Shown: positions 12,501-27,500 of the stretch, piece after piece
Position numbering within the stretch: the first letter of the stretch is position 1
Layout of the letters: each line of letters opens with the position of its first letter
Assembly: GCA_022494885.1 (NCBI GenBank)
Contig: JAGVSM010003993.1
Span: forward strand, 62,001-126,000
Direction: 5' to 3'
DNA: 64,000 nt
Origin: Micrasema longulum
Taxonomy: Eukaryota; Arthropoda; Insecta; Trichoptera; Brachycentridae
Notes under the pieces: model-generated
What the model was told of the DNA's origin: nothing
Databases searched by the model: none
What the model saw: the letters and a program-made list of their open reading frames with translations, nothing else
Made by a program: the position numbers and the translations under genes

Positions 12501-15500
12501 TCTTTGGATAAATGTACCGTGTATAGGCGTTTGTCATGTAAGAAAGGACCCTATAAAAAAAAGACATGTTGGCATTTAAAATTATAATATATTTTACTAA
12601 ATGTTATTAAATATTTGTATTTAACCACTTACCGATTTGTCTACCGGTTTCGAGACGTACCTGTCTCTTCGTCAGGACCCAAATCAACAAGCAAAACCCA
12701 CTATACACCTTCGACATAGTTGTCGCACAGAAATATAAAACCAACATGACATGCATTTTAATAAGCAACCCTGAAGGTGTATAGTGGGTTTTGCAAGTTG
12801 GTCTGATCGGTGTCCTGACGAAGAGACGGGTATGTCTCGAAACCGGTAGACATAGAAAAGTCGGTAAGTGGTTATATACAAATATTTAATAACATTTAGT
12901 AAAATTTTTGACCACAAATTTAACGCTTTAACTAACTAACTAACCATCACGCCATTTCCCCAGAGGGGTAGGCAGAGAGGATAGAACGCCACACCACTCT
13001 GTCCTGGCACACTTCCTTTGCTTCCTTCACATTCATACATCTTCTCATGCACGCACGTCGATTATTCCGACTTTTCACATGACCACTTTCAAGAATTTGT
13101 TGTACTTGATCATGCCATGTCTTTCTCGGCCTTCCTCGACTTCTACAACCAGACACATTCGCATCATAAATCTTTTTAGCCGTTCTTTCATCATTCATTC
13201 GCTCCACATGACCGAACCATCGCAAAAGACCTTTCTTAATTTTGTCGATAATGCTTAACTCAGCCTTGCATTCTGCTCTAATTTCGACATTAGGGCACCT
13301 ATCATACATTGTTTTTCCGCACATTCACCTGAGGGATCGCATTTCAACAGCATTCAGTCTACTTTCGTCCCTTTTTTTCCAACTCCATGCTTCGCTTCCA
13401 TACATTAGGGTTGGTACCAGAACTCCATTATGAACTGCTAATTTAGCCTCTTGCGATAGACACTTATTTGCTACGACAGACTTTAAGACACCATTAACTC
13501 TGTTACCGGCACTAACCCTCCTTTCAATATCCTTGTCCATATTTCCATCTCTAGTAAACATACTACCCAGATATACAAATTCTTCGACCTGTTTCAAACT
13601 ATCTCCATTTACTACAATCTTACATTCAGTCATAGTTACATTTAACGCTTTAAATATTAATAATATAATATATTTATTTAAACAGAAGATATGTTACCTT
13701 ATCTTTTGCAAGACCTTCAACATTGACTTTATCCGGAATATGGAACTGCGCCATATTGAGTAATGTAGAAACTAAAGGTCCCTTGACGTGTAAGTCCAAG
13801 GGGGAGGCACTGTGTAAACTGGGAGATATGTTGACCTGAAATCAAATGGACAAGAGATTTATTCATAAAATACAACATCACGCGTATCGTCATTTCTCTA
13901 TCTGCACCCAGTGGTGCATATATATGGTTGAGGGAAAAGTAATTTCGTATTTCAAACCCATTTTTTTTCAACTAAGTATATCTCATTCATTATCGGTGAC
14001 ATCGGATCATACAATACCGCATTGTAAAGGTGTAATTGTTTACTACAAACGCTTCTTTGACAGTATTGTGCTTGGTCAGTTCAGTCGTGAACTATCGTGC
14101 ATCGAGTACGGAGGTCTCAAAGAAAGAAATTTTCCATATTTTACATTTTTATTACCTGAAAGGGAAAAACGCGTTGAAAGCAACCAAAAATATTTGCGAT
14201 GTTTTCGTTCTGGTGTAGTGGAGGTGAATGATGCACAAAGCTCTGACAGGCCTGTTGTCTAAAATGTCAATAAAATCATGGAAAATATCAAAATAGACCG
14301 TCATGTCAGCAGTTGTTAGCATTGTCCAGGAGCTGAATATCGATCTTAAAACCATTTGCAGAAAGCTAGATTAAAAAAAAAAAACTCAATGTTTAGGTGC
14401 CACACGAGCTGACGCAAAAAACCTCATAGACCGAATTTCCATCAGCGAATCGCTGCTGAATCGCAAAAAAATCGACCCATTTCTGAAGCGGATGGCGACT
14501 GGTGATGAAAAATGGGTCACTTATGACAATGTCAAGCGACAGAGATCGTGGTCAAAAGCCAACGAAGCAGCCCAGACCGTGGCCAAGTCAGGACTGACAA
14601 CCGGGAAGGTGTTGCTTTGTGTTTGGTGGGATTGGCAAGGAATACTCTATGAGCAGCTTTCTATGGCCAAACGCTCAATTCGAATAGGAGGGGAATTGTG
14701 TTTCATCAGGACGCCAGGCCGCACACTTCTTTGATGACATGCCAGAAGCTCTAGGAGCTCGGATGGGAAGTCTTATGCATCCACCCTATAGTCTGGACCT
14801 GGCACCAAGTGACTACCACATGTTCCTGTCTATAGCCAACGAGCTTGGGGGTACAAATATAGCCTCAGAGGCCTGTGAAAATTGGATGTCCGAGTTTTTT
14901 GCTAATAGGGACAAGGGCTTCTACGAGAGGGGCATTAGGAAGTTGGATACTCATTGGCAACAAGTTATCAAACCGAACGGCGCATATTTGACATAAATCG
15001 AATGATTGTAACACTTTTTATAAAGCATTGAAATAAAGCGAAAAATATGAAATTACTTTTTCCCCCAACCTATTATACTTTAATTGCAGCGTATCTTTAG
15101 GCTGTAGTCTGGTAAAACGAACGCAAAATAAGGGAATCATATAATTTTGCCATTTTTAAACTAATTTTTTTTTTTAATCGCGCAATAATAAAAAAATAAA
15201 AACAAATAAATTAGATAAAACCAATATTTTTTGAAGGTATTTTTATTAAAAAATATACTTAAAAGTTTTATGTAACTAAAATATAATTACTTTTAGACTG
15301 GCAGATTACGCTATTTCAAATTTAGACTAAACTAAGTATTGAACTAAAATTTGTTGCAACAATTTGAAGATAATAAATTGAGCGTGAAAGTGGCCGCGGC
15401 CAAATTTTTCTTTTGTTTTTGAAAAGAAATACAAGCATTTTAAATCACATACATTTTTGTGACGTTTTCCTTTGTTTCTACTTAAAATTATGCCTTTGGT

Positions 15501-18500
15501 AATACTTAAAAAAATAAAATATTCTAAATACTTTAGTTGAAACCTTTTTTTATATAATTGTATTCTCTTTTTTGTAAAAAAAGAAGATAATTCTAGCTGT
15601 AATATTCAATTTAAAACAATATCTTATTGACTTTTTTATGCCCTTGACCACTTTTGAGTATATCGCGAATTTCTTTTGATAAATTATATAGTGATGTGTA
15701 GTGTGTAATTTCTAGTAATAAATATTTCAAATCTAATCAGTGTTAATCATTATAATCCGCACTCGCAAATCAATATCACATAAGGTCGAAAGCAAATCTT
15801 TATGAGTATAAACGACCCTTGTATAAAAAAATAGACGTACCTCTAACAGCCAAGGTTTTAAGTTTTCATCTAATAATACATCTATTCCAAACAGCTCATA
15901 GCAGTTGAAGCGCGATCCTAGATTGGATTTAGTTAGGCAAGTGATGCTGGATTCTCCACTTATTATTGTCTTTATCACTAGATCCTTCATGGAATTCCAC
16001 AACTTATCTGTATCAATGCCCTTCTCCTTTCGCAAGTAGCTTAGGAGAGCATGAAGTGTCCTAAAATACAATAATGTTCATCAGCGTTTAAAAAAAAAAA
16101 CATTTATATAATTAAATTATATTTATATTTTCAACAACGCATCAATGTTTTAAAAACACCAATGTATCGATCCTATCATGTTAATAAAATGACTGAATAA
16201 AAATGTAATGATTGAAGCTCCTACCATTTGTGTCCTTGGCACGCCTCGGCATCTTGATTATGTGTGTAACTCTTGGACAGTCGGTTGATAGAATAATTGG
16301 TGAGGTGCATGTAACGATCGTGCAAACTATTATTTTCGTCACTGTATTTTACTGAAAGTAAAATAAAACAAAATACAACACCTGGGATAAAACAACCAAT
16401 AAAACAAAAAAATAAAAACTAAGTAAACGGAAAACGAGTTGAATTATAACGAGGTTTGAACCTCGAACCTTCTGATCCAGAGTCAACAGCACTAGTCACA
16501 GGACCACAACCTATCTCAGATAAGCTATTTTTTTATGATATAAATGATCACACTAAAAAAAATATATACCTATAAGAATGATAGAAAGAACATAATTGCA
16601 ATTAAAATAAATAGATATCTTGACATTGACGAATGAAAATCTTCTTCGACTTACCAGAGGCGAATCTAGCAAGTCCATCAGGATATAGATATATTCGAAG
16701 AGGGTGTACAGAGGTGACCAGTACATAAAGGCGCATGTCGAATTTACTGCCGTCAATGAGAAGCGGGCGAGATATATAGCGCTGTACTACGACAGGACGA
16801 CGCTTGGGGATCTGAGTCCAGCGGGAGACCACCTTTATACCAGTACCTCTGGCTGATGCAGGCTGAAAACAAAATGTTGTCATTTCATCTACATGCATTT
16901 TTCATTAAAACAATATTTTGTTACCATACAAGATTCGAGTACAAAAGATTTATCACTCGAGGCAAGTTAGAAATGATAAATTGAATAATGCAAACGATCA
17001 TTTCCTATTGCTATCCCTAGAATCACCTAGGGAGATTAGCATTGGAAACATAAGTGCATTAAAAGGGGCCACAAAAGAGCACATATTTCGTCACAATAAT
17101 AGTGGCACAACTCATTTTTACAGGAGAGCAGTCAGTTACAAACACATCCACGCCATAAGTAAACTAACGTTAATTTGCAAAAACATGGCCCTAATTTAAA
17201 GTGGGCCCCACAAGTGCCATCTAGTTTGAAATGTTTTCAGAGATAACAGTGGTACAGGTGGATCATTTTGCCACAACTATTTATTAAATTTGAGTAAAAT
17301 ATTATAGCATAACATTGTTAATTTCGCATATAGAAAATATATTCAGGAACATTTCTGCATACATTTGTAGTTGCGGGCCTGATGTGGAATAGTAAATATG
17401 TGAAGCTTTTAAATATTCACTTCTCATATTGTTTTATATTGTTTTATATTGTGTTATGTATTGTTTTGTGATAATATGCTAGAATATTTTCATAATTACA
17501 ATTTATCAACAACTGTGGAAATCCACTGATAACAATATAATATAATGGGTACTGGAATTTATATATGTATAATCTAATTTGTTTTACGAATTAACACCAT
17601 TATTAACAACAAAGAATTATATTAAAAAGTGAGATATGTAATTCTGTAAAATAAATAAAAAAAATTACAAGAAACCAATTCAATACATATGTCTGATTTT
17701 CGCAAAACTATCAATAATAATGTGGTGTATATTTCACTAGCCCAAAGCAACAATGAGATAAATCCGAAATTTCCGATTTTGAGATACACATGCAGATATG
17801 TTAATAACCTAAATAAATTAATGTTTTCAAATAATAAAATATTGAAGTTAGAAAGTTAACCTATGTGAAAATAAAGTATTCATAATCTACTTTAAATAAT
17901 TAAATTCCGTCAGACCCTTTGCACATCTCAAAGTCTAATTATCTGAGAATAAGTTCTTCAGAGATATCTCACTGTTGCTTTAGGCTAGCAATATATATAT
18001 ATATATATATATTAATTTGGATAATAAATGCTAGACTGATGATGAAAAAAGAAATTAAAGTACTGAACTTAGGTGTGGAAGTGAAACTGGGAGCAGAAGG
18101 ATGAAATTAAAGTAAATAAAGTGTCATGTGTCTAATGGATAGAGTATTCGATTGTAAATTCCTCTGACAAATATTTTCTAACAACAAATTAGAAGATCTT
18201 TTTTCAAATAAGAGTAAAAAAAAAAAAAACAACTCACCGGTTTGATGATCCACTTTTCATTCTGAGCGGCATATTTTTCCCAATCGTGTTTGAGGGCTTT
18301 CAAATCGTGGGGCAGTACATACGTCTTGGGCATCAGGCCAAACTCCCGGATGCCAAACTTGGACATGAGTTTCTGTAGATTTCTCCAGAGACGATCCTTG
18401 CGACCGATTTGAAAGGTGCCGGGAAAGTGGTTCATCTTTTGAGAATCCTTCAGGGTTTTGAAGCATATTGACTTCATGTGTTTGCCCCAAGTTCCCATCC

Positions 18501-21500
18501 ACTCGATTGATTCTGGTGAAGAAAAATTAAATCTCACTAAGTTTATACTATTCGCATAACTTCATTGTTTTCTTAAATTAAACACATCAGAAGCGAAGAA
18601 GAGACAATAAGAAAATTAAGAAAAATATATTTCAATACTTTTGTTGAATATTAGGAGTTATTTTTCTTCTTAGTTACTTTATTATACGGCCGAATTTGGT
18701 TTTAACGATCGCGGAAATAGTGAGATCTTGGATATAATGAGGAAACATTAGTTGAAATTTTAGTTTTTGGTTTTCTCCATACATTTATTCGCTTTTATAA
18801 AGAGCTTCTTCTCGGACATACCAAACAAAAATATTGTCAACAGTTGAGCAAAAACTCTTCAATCTTTTAAAAACATAATGTTCGAAATAAGAACCTAAGT
18901 TATAAAATCCAAATGGGGGACTAACTAAGTACCAAGGCAGCTGGGCTACACAAAAAAAACACAAGGGTCGATTACTTTGGATTTAGTTTATTCGTTTACC
19001 TGCTTTTATTCTCCGGTTTGAGCACATGCGGCAGCGCGCGACTCGGCTTTTTTGACACATCATTTGAAACTCATACGAGTTTTGAAATTTTTTCAATGTA
19101 AACCCGGGAGAAGGAAACGTAATAAACGTAAATTGAGGGGGGGGGGGGGGATATTTTGATGAGAATGTATGAAAAAAAAATTATCTTAACATTTTATCGT
19201 AAAAAGCGAGAAAATAAAAAATGAGAAACGTAAAAATGAGGTTTAACTGCATTAGTTTGTAGATGGAAAGAATTTTGCAGTTTCTGTACGTAGAAGAGTT
19301 TCGTATTTAAAAACTGCAAACATCTGAAAGGTAAGACTAATCACCTTACCTTCACACAATGAACAATCTTCATAACACACGAGGGAATAAAATAGGAATA
19401 TACAGCGTGACCACCATTAGTAAATTCGATGGGTAAAATGTTAACTGCATTCTTGAACAGATACTGAACTAAGTTCGAAAACAAACTGAGATTGTTAACA
19501 TTATTTTTTTATTTCAATCATGTTTTCTATCAAAAATTCGGTTTATAAAATTTATAGTGAAAACAATGTGCAAAAAATACTTAAAAGGTGAACTAATTTA
19601 CGAACAACAAAAGCATAAAGCACGTGAAAAACAATTCATTCAATCACATTAAATGATTTATCAGGTGTAAAAATGAACATAATACAATAAAATCTAAAAT
19701 GAAACACATTAAACTCAATCGATCTATTAAGCATCTGAAACATGTGAAGTTTAACTAAGTTCTTGTCACAAAGAAAGAGAAATCTAATCAATTAAAAGAT
19801 GTTTACTCACTAAGATTATACACTACGTAACTAACCAAAATATTACTAAATAGGTATACACAAAAATAGATAAAAGAACAATGGATGGTGAACGAATTAG
19901 CTTATCAAATGAAAAATAATTTTGTTCATTCCATACATCAGATTTATGCAAAAAAAAAGGAAACTTGAAATTATTTAAAACACTATAGGATATAAATAAA
20001 TAATAACGTATACATAGATATACATAGATATATTTATTATGAAAGGATACAAAAACCTTGTATTAAAAATTTCTGAAGCATTACAATTTTATTATAAATT
20101 GTTTCGATTAGCGCCTTTGAAATTGTGCTGTGTAGGTGATTAAGTTGAAAAATTATGCACGAGAAAGTAAAAGTAGGGATTTGAAGAAGCATAAAATACT
20201 GATTTTGATTTACGGATATGTACATGTTTCAATTTGTTTGTACATAAAACAATTGGATATTGTATGTCATTTAAAATACGAAGAGAAATAATTCTGCTAT
20301 CTTTAATACAATAAACAGCATATTCAATTACTGTGAATGAAGTGATTAGATTATTTTTAATTGTATTTTAGACCAACCTACAATGCAGTTAATTTAATCA
20401 TATTTTGATACTCAAGTTTCATAAACTTTGATACTCAAGTTTTCATATAAAGTATAAAATATAATTCCAAAAGAAATTTGCAGAAAAAAAACTATTACTT
20501 CATAGAATAATTTAATTAATAATTTGACAAAAAACTAGTGTTTTATATTTTCGATAAATAGGTTAAATTTCAAGTCCCCACAAATCATTTATATAATATT
20601 GGTATTGAATTCACTTGCCCCGAAATAATTTTTTTTTTTTTCCTTAATCAGATTGACATTGAAAAATAAATGTTGTTTTTGGAAGGCCCATTCTAGAAAA
20701 GTGTTTGCTAATAATCTTCAAATTCAATAAAGATAAATATGAGTTTTTACAAGAAACATTTTAGTTGGGTATTTTATGGAATATTGTTTATGAGAATAAA
20801 CATATTATATGAATTTGCTTTACAGAAGTCAATTTCAAAAAATATTTTTCTATAAAAAAAGAGAACTACTAGTAAATTAGCATTTTACATGATTATTTCA
20901 TTTGAGCCTTTGATAATGTGACTGACTGTCATGTATTTAAAAGTATGTACGTTCAATTTTTTAGTCATCATTTTGGCCGACTCCTGTATAAGAAGAATAC
21001 AAGACAACCCATGTTATAACAATGGGTCCCATTTTTTTACCCTAAAATTGTAGGTACTGTAAAATAAGCACACAGGGTACCAAATAATTATGAAAACTTA
21101 TTGTATTTGTAAAACAGCACTGTGAATTCAATCTCAATATTGTTTTAAATATGGCAAATTTTCACATTTCAAACTAAAAGATAAAATAGAAGCTCTATCA
21201 AGTATTTATTTTTATTCGATTCTGCACAAAAGAAAACCGACAATATGTATAATCTTTCGACACAGAGGGAAAAAGGGACAATAATAGCTAATGTTGTTTC
21301 TATGGCGGTGGGTGCAATGGAGAATTTATCCAACCACTTTAAACAACCAAAGATACAGAGCTTTTGGAAGCATTTTTTCAAAAATCTTTTAAAAAAATCT
21401 CTGCATTTTTTTTATTTGCACATATATTAACATTTATGAGCCATTTCAACATGCTATCAATAAATCAATGATAGAAAATGGAAATTAAGTTGTGGCAGAA

Positions 21501-24500
21501 CGGTACCTCCGATCCGTGATTCCACGGTATTACTAAGGATTGACAACTTGGTTTTGCAGTACAAGAATATTTGTCTGTATCGATCCTGACATATTATAAA
21601 CATATCAACTTTATAAAAGTTTTCCTTCTTAATATAAACCTTGTACATTATAAGCAAGGTAAAAAATAATGCAACTGCCATACAAAAAAATCTCATTTGG
21701 TTTATTTCTCAGTTTGAAATGTGTAAGTTTAGCCGAGATCTAGTGATATAGCAAACAAGTGATGGAGTGCGCGCGTGCTTTACCTCCCTGCGTGTCGCAC
21801 TCACTTCGCAGCAGGCGGAAGCCGGACGCGGCGAGCGTCCGGCGCACCACCACAGGAGTGATAGTGGTCAGCTTCCAGCGCAGGTGACGCGCCACACCAG
21901 GCGGCGCACGCACGCCCGCCGCATCGTGTGCGCGAAAGCGCACATACGGCGGCACCTGCGGGAACAGCGAAGGCCGCAGCATCGTCGCCACCCAATCGTT
22001 CTCTGCAAACGTCAGTTCAGGGATTAAATCAACAATGTAAAAATGGTGCATACAATTCACTACTGAAGTAAAAACTGTTTTTTACTCTCCCTTGAAGAGG
22101 GTAATATTAGGATTTACGAGATTTGCAAGTTAGGCCGATAATATGAGGATTTTTCAATTATTTGAGTTGGTTGTTTCATATTAATCAAATGATGTTCTTG
22201 TTTTGTATATTTTAATTGTATTAAATTATTTAAGTATATTTTTCATCCTAACTCCACACAGGACTTGAGTCCTATGGAGTTATAATGTATACTGAAAATT
22301 ACACTGAAAGAACACATTACAAAAATTAATGAATTACTAAACCAAATTGGTGAAGATCAGCACTTTCTAAACACCGTATCAAGAAAAGAATGATAATAAT
22401 AAAGTACAGTAGACAGTAGGCACTGCTTAAATGCCTATTATGTAGTGTGCGCCTCGTAATCCACTATACTTCACAGAACTTCATTTATAAATCAAACAAA
22501 CAAGTGTGTCGGAATTCAGAATACTTCGATTAAAAACAAATATAGCCTCTTTTAATTACACCAATTATTATGCAAATAGTTATATTACCTTGTGAAACAG
22601 CTGTGCCAACTGTGAGAGCTGAAGTAAGGCCATTAAGGGATGCTGAGTCACTGACGGAAGAAACGCTGGGTCCGGAGTCACTAGTGAGGCACTCCTGATG
22701 GTCGGCCGGTTCCACTGAGATGTCGGAATCTCGGTCCATGGACGCCTTGGATATCGCATCTTCGGCGTCACTCAACTCACTAAGAAAAATGACAATAATT
22801 AATTATGTACAATCATGAATGGCCTACATTTTACAGACTCGATTTATGTACACTCTAATTTCATGCTATTTGCTTTCTTGTATAAATTTAGATTTTTAAC
22901 AATATTTCGCTTTGTCTATTCATGAAAATCAAAACAGAAGAGAAAACGGAGAAGCAGCAGGGTTGATATCTGCAAAAACAACTCAAACACAGTAGGATGG
23001 GATAAAGATGGATATAATTAGATGTTTTGTGTCAGTCAATATATTGATTCGATCGTCGCTTTTTTGTTTGTTGTTATGTCTTACATATAACTTACATGTA
23101 ACAGTTTTTCAATTCATACTATAGAAAATTATAAATATATCAAAACTTATAAAATCAAACACTGATTTGAGTCTATTGAACTCTTTATTTTATTTTTACA
23201 AATATAAAAACAAAAATTTTCCTGACAATTGTTTCGCCTTGTTAGGGCATTTTCAAACTAATGTTAGGGCATTTTCAAATGACATTCGTTCACAAGGCGA
23301 AACGATTGTCGGAAAAAAAAATTGTTTTTATAAATGTAAAAATAAAATAAAGTGTTCAGTAGACTCAAATCAGTGTTTGATTTCTCATATTATAAGTTCT
23401 ATAGAGTTCTACAAAATAAACACCAAATCAATAAATATAAGTTTATTGTTAAGTGTCCACAGCGAGGTCACATTATTTTATTATGTGGGAAAAAATAAAT
23501 AAATAAAGGAATTACAAAAATATAAATATGAAAGATCTTAGAACTACTAACTATTGTAAGCATATAAAATAAAATTTAAAAATATCAGAAAATCAGTCTA
23601 GTTTTTTTTTTTTGACAATGGCAATACAATAACTAATTATTAGAATGGACAACAATCCAATATCTCTAATTCTATTGTTGTCCATTCAAATAATTAGGTA
23701 ATACTTCCGTAAAAAATAAAACTTTTCTTCTTGAAAAAATATTAAAAGTGTGGGGAGAACCGACAATGCCTGCCCAATGCATGTAATCCGACACATCCAG
23801 ACCGCAGGTTTCGGCCGAGCCAAAGTTTCGTTCATCATCATTCATCAGGTGACATCTCTTTAATTTAAACTGACAGGCTTTTGTCTATTTGGCAAAAAAA
23901 AAAAACAAAAAAAAAGGCTAAAGCAATTAAGATGTCTAACCTCCCCATTTACATCTAGTAGGCTGCTAACTATTTCTGTGGTTGCCGAGCCTCAGCTGGA
24001 ATTTTCTAATCTTATCTTTCACTAGAAGCAAATTATTATAGTTTAAAGAGCATCAGAGAGCCGTTGCTATTTTACGTATGTGTTAGCTTGAAATCAACTG
24101 AATACTAAAAGATTTGTGTATTTTCAAACAAAGATATTTACATAATATTATATTTGAAGCACTAACTTAGTTGTTTAAAATGTGTATTTTTAACTTACTC
24201 GTCACTCAATTCAGACCCCGAAGAGCAGGTTTCCATGGAGGCCTTCTTGGCCTTGATGGCCTGAAGTTTGGACTTAACTTTTGCAGAAGGTTGCTTGCCT
24301 TTGGAAGGCAGGTTTTTGGATGAAGATGGCTTGAACGTTGATGACGTTGAATTTCTATATGACGATGCAACTGTCACCCCATCAAAAACGGACCATTCTC
24401 CCTGTGAAAAATAAAGAAAATTAGTATTAACAAGAATGGGAAATGTAAATAATTTCAGCACACTATCTTTTCATGTTAATGTTTTTGCTTTCAATCTTAT

Positions 24501-27500
24501 CACTCCTAGATTTATTTCAAATAAAACACTTAGTAATATTTTACCACATACGAGTTTAATATGATAACAATACTAGTTTAAGGCATTCTGAATTACCCAT
24601 CATCAGGTGTAAATATAAAATGAAAAGTGATAAAAAAATTACTAAATGTTTTATTTTTAATAAATTAAAAATGTTTTTCCACAAATTAAATGCTGAAACA
24701 AGAAAAAAATATTATCACTCCTACATTGAGTGAGGCTCGACATTGTATTTCTTACACCAACTCCTTTGTCAAGATAGACTTGACATTAAATTGGCCAGGA
24801 TTATCATAATTTTCAGCAATGACCGATTCAATTATAGAAATAGAATTTTTCTGCCTAATTCTTATAATTCACATTTGCCTTTGTTTCCTCCGTACAAACA
24901 GCAAACATTGGGATTCATCGCTCTACAGTTTAATAATCTTTGATATTTGGTGGCTTATTTCCAGCAATAATCACAAAAATCTGGATTTTGTGTATTAGAT
25001 TTTACATACATTCCCTCTCCCAACTCCCCGCTAACGGAGTGCGTGACTTAAGATCAGTGTCATTCAACATGTAGCAGCGAGAGGACCGCAATGTCATATA
25101 GCATCATCTCGCAACAGTATTTTATGAAAAAATTTATAAATTTCATAGAAAACTCTAAATATGTATTATGAAATAGTTTTATAAACACTACCGTGACAAT
25201 TTTTTTTTTTTAAAGTTGTATTTATAGCATTTTAGTTGGTCAGGAACTCACGGATTTTTCTCACGCTTAGGCTCAGAAATGTTCAAAGCTTTGATTTTCA
25301 CTGTGACATTTCACGTTTCCTGGACTGGATCTGAAGCGTAAGATAAATTACCTTGCTTTCATGAATCAAATGATCAAGACAAGTTGCAGTTGGAATTCTA
25401 ATGTAAGTGCTAACTCACAAATATATCTTTCTATTTTAAAAAGATAAGTATGCAGATATAAGATACTCACCACACCAATGTCACGACATTCTACGAGCGG
25501 GGCACATCTGATGTTGAGGTTATCAGAGCAGTGGTTGGAGTTGTACAGGGAGTAACACCTGTCCATGTTCTTGGTTGACTGAGATTGGTGGACAGATAGA
25601 GGGGGGGGAGACTTTCCTCGGGGCCGTTTAAGCACCGATGTACAACATGATCCATATTTACAGCTGAAAAACCATATTCATTAATTTATCATTTATTTCA
25701 GTATATTCAGATCATCAATATTTTTGTCACAAGAGATAAAATTAACAGTTAACAATGGAAGCGAATTGGAAAAACAGGGATGAGAGAAGACTGAATACTG
25801 TAGAAATGCTATCTCTTAAGTGAATGTGTGGTAAAACTATGTATGATATGACAAATGTCAAGATCTGTGCATTGTGAAAGGATGAGACAAGCATAATTGA
25901 CAAAATAAAGAAAATGAGGAAAGTTATTTTAGACATTGCCTAAACTATAACAATATTTAGTTCAATCACAAAAGCCAACAGATGGCAGAGTCGAGGTAGT
26001 GTGGATGTTTAAACAGAGGCAGAATGGTAAATATTACATGGTGTGTAAGTAGCCACTTAAACAAACACGACAACTCAGCTCAAATACAAACTAAATAAAT
26101 AAAAAACTAATATTTAAGTGACATGTAAAATTAAATTAAAGCACTGACAGAAGAGTGGGCCGATGATGTATGAGGTTTTTTATTTTTTTAGACATCAAAG
26201 TGAAAGGGGTCTAAAAAGTTGCATTTTGGATCACATTGAACATAAAAATTATTTAAAAAAATATTCCTTACTACTTTTGGCCCTCAACCGAAGTTTGAAG
26301 TTTATCAATGTCTGAACATTTTGTTAATTATCTATATTGATAAAATTATTTTGTGTTAGTAAAGAAATAACTTAATCACATTACAAATTCGAACGCGCTT
26401 TAAAACTACCGAAATGGAAAAAGTTTACACTCCGCGGAACTAATTCCGTCGAGCGCCTGGCTAATATTGACGAAAACAATGGCCTATTAAACAATGCTAC
26501 CCATTTATTACAAAACAAAGTGCAACTCACGCCCTTAGATGCTTATTTAATAAGATTTAATGCACATTATAACATTTAATTAGACTGATTTTCTTACTTA
26601 AATACGAAATGACAGCCGGTTTACTCCAAAAAATCGACTTTTTCGAAAACTTCAAGCTCTGGTTGAGGGCCAAAAGTAGTATTGAATATTTTTTTTGATA
26701 TTTTTTGCATTCTGAGTAATCCAAAAGGCAACTTTTTGAACCCCTTTCATTTCAAAATTCGGAAAAAAAAAATCGGCCCACCTTACTGTACAGTCCTCCT
26801 TAGAACAGGTTTCCCTAGTGAAGAAGATATTTTTAATTAATTTTGCATACAAAATTTTTCATACTACCATCATAATCCACTTTTTGCATCTAATGGTACA
26901 TAGGGCACTGAATTAGTACACCAATCGCAGCGTATCTTGATAAAAAAAAATTGTTATATGAAGGTAAGTAAGATGATCAGTCGTGCGCTTCAGGTACCAG
27001 TCTAGGGACTATAAAATATTCTAGTGAGAAAACACCCTTTAAAATAAATATTTCATATAACATATTGGGAATCGAACCAGAGACCTCTTGCATGGTAGGC
27101 AAATGCGCTGACCATTACACCACGGGGCCGAGAATTTTTCCTATAGTATAATAATAAATAAATAATAACCAGCCAATGACAGGTCACAAATCCTGTAAAT
27201 GCCTAGACTTCCATATTCCCTTCTCAAAAATGTTTACTTCTCTGTTGCAACAAATTTAGAATATTTCGTTTCTTTAAGGAGTTCTTTCATACTAAAATTC
27301 TTACTATACGAGAAGCATAAGTAGCTCGATTAATATATTTCTTTTTGCCCAGAATCGATGGTTGAAGTGGTGGTAAGTGGTGTGTTAATCAGCTATTGAA
27401 AGTATGCGACACCAGGTGCAAATAAAGGGAAAACAGCCTCACCTATCATTGGACACCAGGCACATCTTCTCAGATTCACTCCTGGCCCGGACCCTGCGTT

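Noticed and set aside
21767..22027. Open frame on the plus strand opposite TTLL4 exon 5
   Set aside because: It is the antisense of a GC-rich conserved exon; its Arg/His-rich translation has no family match.
27062..27135. Possible tRNA gene
   Set aside because: The A and B boxes are present but the stems are imperfect and the body continues as a dispersed SINE also found at 62230.
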